Of a stretch of DNA of 64,000 bases, positions 57,952 to 64,000 are shown piece by piece; the stretch's first letter is position 1; each line of letters begins with the position of its first letter. The notes below the pieces were generated by a model. The model was not told where the DNA came from, made no database searches, and saw only the letters and a list, made by a program, of their open reading frames with translations. The translations under genes and the position numbers were made by a program. Source of the DNA: Ustulina deusta (lineage: Eukaryota > Ascomycota > Sordariomycetes > Xylariales > Xylariaceae); NCBI GenBank assembly GCA_023159155.1, contig JAJNNX010000050.1, positions 62,001 to 126,000 on the forward strand, given 5' to 3'.

Positions 57952-59337
57952 ATGGCTCCCGTTCCCTCAATGAAGTTGAATGACGGGAATGAGATCCCGG
58001 TGGTAGGTATCATCCCCCGCAATAACCCTCACCACTAACGCATGGCTTCCGTGACTCCAGCTATCCTGTGAGTATCACCAGACTCCCTTTCTAGCTAACT
58101 CAGTGTCTTTACAGCCTACACTCTTATAGATGTCATGTAGAATGAAAAAAGGATTAGTTGCTAACTCCTTGACCCTAAAGATGGCTTCGGCACTGCCAAT
58201 TTCGGTGGCAGGGACGAAGATATAGCCAAAGCTGCCACCTTGGCCATCAAGAATGGTTATTACCACCTTGATAGTGCCGAATGTACGTTGCCTCTATCGC
58301 ATTACTCCTATCACCATCGTCATGAGCAATATGTCCTTACTCACGTCGTTTAGGCTATCTGAATGAAACCGGTGTAGGTGCTGGGATAAAGGCCTCGGGG
58401 ATCGAACGTTCGAAGCTCTACGTCACCACTAAGGTAGTTGGAACCATAGACCAGAATGTAGCCGCGGCGCTCGACACCTCGCTCTCAAAGCTCGGCCTCG
58501 ACTACGTCGATTTGTACTTAGTACATGTACCCTTCTCAGCCGGCTCACCGGAGGGCTTGCGGAAGATCTGGACGCAGAGTGAGCAATTTTCGAGCCCCAG
58601 CCTCCCAGTTGTGTCTTTGAAAACTCTCATTGACGGCGCTTACATATCCCAACTCATGCGTATCGGCTTTGCCATCTCGCACTGCAGGCTACACGTTATT
58701 TGTCTCACTAGCGATGGTTTTACTAACGGCCGATTCTCGCAGTGGAGGGCGTTCAAGCCGCTGGTAAGACGCGATCTATCGGTGTCTCCAACTTCGAAGT
58801 AGAGGACTTCGAGATCATCTTCAAGACCGCCAAGGTCGTACCAGCCATCAACCAGATCGAGTTCCACCCGTACCGACAACAGCGCGACGTGGTGGATTAC
58901 TGCCGCAAGAAAGGCATCGCCGTCGGCGCGTACTCGCCACTCGCGGCCCTCACGGCGGCTCGTCCTGGTCCTGTAGACGAGGCGTACGCCGAGCTCGCTA
59001 GCAAATATAGTGTCTCAGAGGGCGATATTGCGCTACGATGGTGTCTGGACAAGGATATGGTGGCGATCACGACGAGCAAGAATGAGGACCGCTTACGAGG
59101 CTACTTGGCGAATGTGCTAGGATTCAAGCTCGAACCGCAGGAGATCGAGAGACTTAGTACTCTAGGCAGCCAGAAACATTACCAAGGCGGGGGAATGCGT
59201 AAGGGTTTTTTTTTTTTTTTTCATTCTCTGCCATCGATGTGTCTTCGGAAGCAGCGGTGACGTCTACTGACCACTGGTTATTAGGATTCATGTCTGAGCA
59301 TTACGGGAATTATAAAACTGGTCAAGCGGCGCCTTAA
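57952..59337 (+). CDS. Aldo-keto reductase (AKR family)
   Basis: Six exons: 57952-58002, 58061-58067, 58181-58282, 58354-58578, 58743-59198 and 59285-59337, about 297 residues. The catalytic tetrad is complete: Asp50 and Tyr55 (HLDSAECYLNE), Lys80 (YVTTKV) and His111 (LYLVHVP). Later SIGVSNF, NQIEFHPYRQQRDVVDYC and ITTSKNEDRLRGYLAN complete the TIM barrel and the NADP site. Exon 2 is a micro-exon of seven bases (ctatcct); with it the reading becomes NEIPVLSYGFGTANFGGRDE, the family consensus, and both flanking introns have GT-AG ends. The enzyme reduces aldehydes or ketones with NADPH; substrate unknown. It is probably cytosolic, without a signal peptide. A T-run of more than ten bases lies in the last intron. 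Confidence 0.88.
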
Positions 59338-60067
59338 ATCATAATCGATACATCGTCCGATCCGCCGTGATCTCAAAGCGCCAAAGGTGGCTAATTCAAG
59401 TGCTCTGGATCCAAGACTACTACACTACGAGTTTAGCACACAACACGCTGATAATACAATGACGGTACCTTGTACTAGCACAAATTGATGGAGTACCTGT
59501 ACTATTGAGATAAATTGGTATTGCAAGCATAGTATGCTATCTCTCTACCAGACACCATAGAGGAGAAATAAATCTGCATTGAAATGACTGGAGAGTTCTG
59601 CCATGCCAGACGATATATCAAGACGTATCTCTACGTTCGCTTGTGTCAATATTTTCATGAATACCGAGTTACGAACAGGGAAACTGAAATACGAAAACCC
59701 TGATCAGATAGCTTTTTCCTTCATAGCAAAGAAATTCTGCAGAAGAGAAGGACAAGAAATGCGGAATCGGGGATTCCGTTGTGCGGGGGGATATCCAGGG
59801 TAGGTATTTCGAGGCTGCAACTCACCGCACTCGATCATTCCACATCAATCCCCGCGCGAGCATTGTGTAATGTAACTGTATTATAAATCGATGTGTCGGC
59901 CGACCTTACACGACATGGCGCATGTTTCCGCACAATGTAGATATATAAACCACGAGTCCCGGCGAGGATGGAGGATATCATTATAATGCATTCAAACCGT
60001 CCATCGCATCGCGTCGGAGGCACTATCAAGTGAGACCTGTATCGCCAACCTCCTCTATCCAAACAAT
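59338..60067. other. Intergenic, no gene seen
   Basis: 3' region of the aldo-keto reductase gene and the promoter of the next gene. Confidence 0.55.
59941..59950 (+). promoter_or_regulatory. Putative TATA box of the NmrA-like gene
   Basis: atatataaac lies about 125 bp before the ATG at 60068. Confidence 0.45.
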
Positions 60068-60988
60068 ATGCTTGTCCTCGTAGCCGGCGCGACAGGCAAC
60101 ATCGGCCAGAAGCTCCTCGACAGTCTTCTCAGACGCGGCCACCAAGTACGAGCCCTAGCACGCAGCCCGGAAAAGCTCTCGGCCGCAACAATGGCGCGGC
60201 TCGAGAAATTCGTCCAGAGCAGCACGTACTACGACGTCCCGGCCATCGAGGCGGCGTGCGCGGGCGTCGACGCCGTCATATGCGCGTACGGCGTGTCCCC
60301 GGAGCTGCAGGTCGAGGGACAGCTCTTCCTCCTGCGAGCGGCGGAGCGCGGCGGCGCGCGGATCTACGTCTCGGCGAGCTGGAACGGCGACTGGCGACGG
60401 CAGGCCATGGGCGACCACGACGGCTACGACCCGTACCACTGCTTCCGGCGGCTGGCGGAGCTCTCGTCGACCGTGCGCCCGCACTTCATCTTCACGGGGA
60501 TCCTGGCCGAGGTTCTCTTCTCGGTGCCGGGGCGCCTGTCCTTCTCGCCGGAGAACCACGGCGTCTGGGACCCCGAGGCCAAGCGCGTCGAGATATGGGG
60601 CGACGCGGACTGGAAGTGGCAGTGGACGAGCGAGGCCGACGCGGCCGAGTTTGCCGCTGCCATTGTGGAGCAGGAGAATGCTGCCCAAGGCGGCTTCTGG
60701 ACTGTGTGCTCGGGCCATGATAGTCTGGAGGACATGGCGAGGATTTATGGACAGGCCCGCGGGACTCCGGTCAAGGTCGAGCAGGCTGGCTCGGTGGAGG
60801 AGCTGCGGGAGACGGCCTTGGCGGCGCGCGCTCGAAGCCACCCGACTAGCCTGTGGGATTACATCGTCTACTTCTATTTGTTGTTCATGATTGATGGCAC
60901 GTGGGCGCCTGGCCCGTTTGATAATGAGAGGCTGGGGGTGAAGGGGACCCCGTTGCAGGAGTATCTCAAGCAGAACCCGGAAATCTGA
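60068..60988 (+). CDS. NmrA-like / atypical SDR NAD(P)-binding protein
   Basis: Single exon, 306 residues. The N terminus MLVLVAGATGNIGQKLLDSLLRRG has the GATGxxG dinucleotide-binding loop (Gly7, Gly10, Gly13), followed by QVRALARSPEKL, which commonly fixes NADP preference. The typical catalytic Tyr-x-x-x-Lys of classical SDRs is not seen, so it belongs to the atypical SDR/NmrA-like group, which includes both enzymes and redox sensors. The middle (AVICAYGVSPELQVEGQLFLLRAAERGGARIYVSA) and the segment SEADAAEFAAAIVEQEN fit this fold. The third positions are strongly G/C, in contrast to the accessory genes at 14-23 kb. The C-terminal part has a hydrophobic stretch (DYIVYFYLLFMID). Substrate or partner unknown. 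Confidence 0.85.
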   Translation: MLVLVAGATGNIGQKLLDSLLRRGHQVRALARSPEKLSAATMARLEKFVQSSTYYDVPAIEAACAGVDAVICAYGVSPELQVEGQLFLLRAAERGGARIYVSASWNGDWRRQAMGDHDGYDPYHCFRRLAELSSTVRPHFIFTGILAEVLFSVPGRLSFSPENHGVWDPEAKRVEIWGDADWKWQWTSEADAAEFAAAIVEQENAAQGGFWTVCSGHDSLEDMARIYGQARGTPVKVEQAGSVEELRETALAARARSHPTSLWDYIVYFYLLFMIDGTWAPGPFDNERLGVKGTPLQEYLKQNPEI

Positions 60989-63900
60989 TTTTTGGCCTTT
61001 TCACCTAGCAACGTATATGAGAAAATGCTGGTTTTCATTTTGGAATGAGTGCAATGAGAGCTGCTGCCATACCAATTCCAATACTGGGCGATTTCAAGCC
61101 CCTGGTACTAATAACCATATAATTGACCACGAAGAGGGTTTGAAACTCCCTGGTCAAGAAACGGGCGGTAGAAAGACATATAGCTAGCGGTATCATATGC
61201 ATTGAATGAGCATGCTTTGATATACGGTATAACCATGAAGAGATGATGCGGTACTTGAGTTGTTTGGGTGATGAAAACCCTCGTGCTGGTGTTTAGCACA
61301 TCCAAAATATTATGGGGCCGGGGTTTCTAGACAGGTGCTAATATTCTGATAAGTCCCAGTGGTGATGAAGGAGCCATGATTTCCCCCAGCCATGACCGAG
61401 AAAAGGCAAAGCATTACACAGATGATGAATTAGGCGAAGATGAATACGGGAGGGAAGAGGCGTTACGCCAATGAACTTATATGGCTAATGGTGCAAGACC
61501 TATCATGTAAGACGGCGATAGCACCAGCTACAGTTCTACGACGTTTCTATTGGCATTTGCTGATATTGTGGAGTGGATAGACTGATTCAAGGACTGCTGG
61601 TATTTATCATCAGGGGCCTCGATTACACCCTACTAATCTTACCTCTTATATGACTACTCGGTATCCAAAGCAACCTCATAGAAATTCTCAACCCAATAAA
61701 GAAACCAAAATTGCTACTGTGTGTTGGTTGTCTATTAATGGTACAGGGAGAGTCTCTTAAAACCTGAAATGGAACCATAACATGGGGTAGATCTAGGTAC
61801 CTAAGCGAAAACCACGGTATTTTAGTAACCGATAACAAACAAACATAACGACTAAAAAGAAGGTAAAAATAATCCAATAGCTTCGCGTGAGAATTGGCCT
61901 CTATCTACCTGTCTCAGTGGTTCGGGAACTGGTGGAGAATCAGAGGCACTAACACCAAGCTGTCCTGGCGGTACCAATCCCAAAACGAATTTGGTAAAGA
62001 GGGCATTTTGTTAAGTAGGTACATGAAATGTACAACGTCCCAAGGCAAATGATGAACGTCTTGTCAAAAAGGAGGGAGGTAAACCATAGTTGGCAGTCAA
62101 CTTACGCAAGGAAGCATAAGCACAAGATCAGTGGCAAAGCTGATTGTGATCATACTACCTGGGTTAGAGGTTTATTGTACACTATCTAGCCAAGACTGGT
62201 CGGATAGATCCCGCGACATCCACCTAGATCAAGCCGCACAGCAATTGCAAGAGGAGAGAGAGTAATTATAGCACAACGCTATCGATGTTTACCCAACATG
62301 GGTATCCTGTACTGGAACACCATTACTCGATGACTGCTGAAGTAACCGGTCGCACCAATTGCTGTCTTATCTGATCAAGCCCAGACATAGTGAAGACACA
62401 GTAGTCGGCACGTGTTGAGTATAGGAGTTGTTGAACTAACGAGATATGATTTCAAAAGAGGTTGTTATTCTTCCTGGGACGTGTTCAGGGCAGCACTAGC
62501 TCCAGTCTAGAACTTGAGACGAAACGATACCCAGCCGTAATTTTTCTAGGGTCGGAAACTAATTCGGATAATAACTGTTTTAGCTGACCGGGGCCGGGGG
62601 AGAGTCTTGGCACATATGGAATATAGGTAGATACCTAAATATTGGGGTCGAGTCGCTTTGAACAACACTGCGATATGCAGTAGATAAACGATAATCGAAT
62701 TAGATTGATTATAGATGGTCGGTGTTCCGCTCGGAGACCCGAGCCCTTCGTGACTGATGTCCGGCTTCGTTGTGACATGGCCGATTTGGGAAGCTAGGTA
62801 ATCCGTGGCAGTCCCGTAGGTCCGATAGCACACGGAGGAAGGGCCTCGGGCTCGGTGAATGCGAAGGTTCGCTAAGACTTGCCACACCCGACTGCAGACC
62901 CGATTTTTCTGAGTAGCGTAGGATTTGCGTCTGCTCGGCTCGCTTCGAGAAAAATCGTGTCGCGTGAGGGATTGCAGTGTAGATCTGCATTGATCAGCTA
63001 AACTGCATACGGTTCGTCTTTGCAATGTATGCCAGGATCACCGGCATCTCGCCCCGTAACTGCACACAATTAAGCGTGCTAGGTATTTTGTTACCCGCTG
63101 TGAGGGGTCTTCCTTTTACTGTAGCATTGACGGGACGGCTTTAACCTAGGAACACATCTCTACGCTATTTAGGAAACTTGTCTTTTCATACTAGTAGGTA
63201 TCTAATATTGAAGGACCGATTCGCCATGTGGACAGTGCCATGGTTCTGGTTGACCATGCTCGCGACGCAAGCCCCGTCGTGCGCCTTTGACCCCATGCAC
63301 TTTAAAGGGTTGGACCCCGATGAGTGATGAAGAGAAACGAGGGGTCAGTTTCGAGGACCCTACCTCTGTGCTCGTCTCCTTTGGCGACGTCCCCCTTTTC
63401 TGTTTCAAAAGCTTTATTATAGGTCAGGTTATAACATGGGACGCGACGAGGTTGGCAACTTTCGCAAAACTTGGGACTAGTAAGCGAACCGTTTTTGTTG
63501 GTATAAGCCAACAAAAATAGTACACACTGCGCTACTTGCCCCTCCACGTCCACATCATGTTCAATAAGAGATAATATTGCGCATGAACATTGTAATATCG
63601 TATCAAATCGCATTGTTATTTAGATTATGATAGCTGTACGTAGTAGGTATTAGGAATAATAGTAGAGGTGACGTAATTGGCGAGTGGTGAGACTAGGTAG
63701 GTACCCAAGGTTGAGATTCTTGTTCGGGTACTATGCGAGAGAGATATATTTGTTTACAGTTAAATGGGTATAGGTTTGAATCTTATTAGTGCGAGCCCTA
63801 AACTTCGGCGGTTACTTCTTTTCCCACTACCCATTTCGTAAGGAATGAATGCATGTTTGACGTTGGGAGTGATTTATTATAATATCGCTCCATCGCCCTG

Positions 63901-64000
63901 GATACAGTATGATACGAGAAAGGTAGCGGGCCTGTGAACTGCCCAAACTTCATTCACTTGACGAGGTATCTCCACGAGGCATCGACTCTAGTCTCTAGTG
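60989..64000. other. Intergenic, 3 kb, no gene seen
   Basis: No convincing gene up to the window end. Short open frames (for example 62546-63025 and 63302-63613 on the minus strand) have no domain or signal peptide. TAGGTACCTA-type words recur at 61795, 62018, 63195 and 63690-63705. Confidence 0.5.

Noticed and set aside
60155..60841. 228-residue minus-strand open frame opposite the NmrA-like gene
   Set aside because: Arg-rich antisense reading of a GC3-rich gene; no motif, while the plus strand has a clear NAD(P)-binding fold.
62546..63025. 159-residue minus-strand frame near the window end
   Set aside because: No domain, signal peptide, splice continuation or codon bias like the confirmed genes.

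Overview
This window is from a filamentous ascomycete (Pezizomycotina, most likely Sordariomycetes). The genes carry short 50-150 bp GT-AG introns with CTAAC-like branch sites. The gene set is typically fungal: an AA9 copper monooxygenase, a CE12 esterase, a HET-C2-type glycolipid transfer protein, a Zn2Cys6 regulator, a DUF1772 membrane protein, POP4, ASA1, RAD18, POL32 and CHM7. A two-copy repeat differs almost only by C-to-T and G-to-A changes, as expected from repeat-induced point mutation (RIP). I rebuilt exon structures by hand from splice signals, frame and family conservation, so junctions are reasoned models rather than transcript data.

Layout. 0-13 kb: a secreted CE12 SGNH esterase (-), a six-exon phospholipase D (-), a GLTP/HET-C2 protein (+), a secreted protein of unknown function (+) and an AA9 LPMO (+), with 1-2.7 kb gene-free gaps. 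14-24 kb is gene-poor: a lineage-type protein with an internal duplication (-), a protein with a possible Ulp1-like fold (-), a nine-exon secreted beta-lactamase-like hydrolase (+) and a DUF1772 protein (+). At 24.3-27.0 kb lies a PlsB-type glycerol-3-phosphate/DHAP acyltransferase (-) ending in a PTS1-like tripeptide. 27.5-32.5 kb is a repeat-bounded island: two related foldback elements flank a newly modelled five-exon, six-cysteine secreted protein with a Kex2-type site (-).

32.7-56 kb is mostly housekeeping: POP4 (+), a Zn2Cys6 factor (-), ASA1 (+), a HAD phosphatase (-), a pair of about 520 bp direct repeats, a TTC1-like TPR protein (+), an amidase (+), the divergent pair POL32 (-)/RAD18 (+), and CHM7 (-). 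The last 8 kb has an aldo-keto reductase with a 7-nt micro-exon (+) and an NmrA-like NAD(P)-binding protein (+), followed by 3 kb without a gene.

Genes that may work together: POL32 and RAD18 share one 667 bp divergent promoter region and both act in replication past damaged DNA. The CE12 esterase and AA9 LPMO act on plant cell walls. I see no polyketide synthase, NRPS or other backbone gene, so there is no evidence for a classical metabolite cluster. The best candidates for something undescribed are the foldback-flanked secreted-protein island (27.5-32.5 kb) and the asymmetrically mutated direct-repeat unit at 44.3-45.6 kb.
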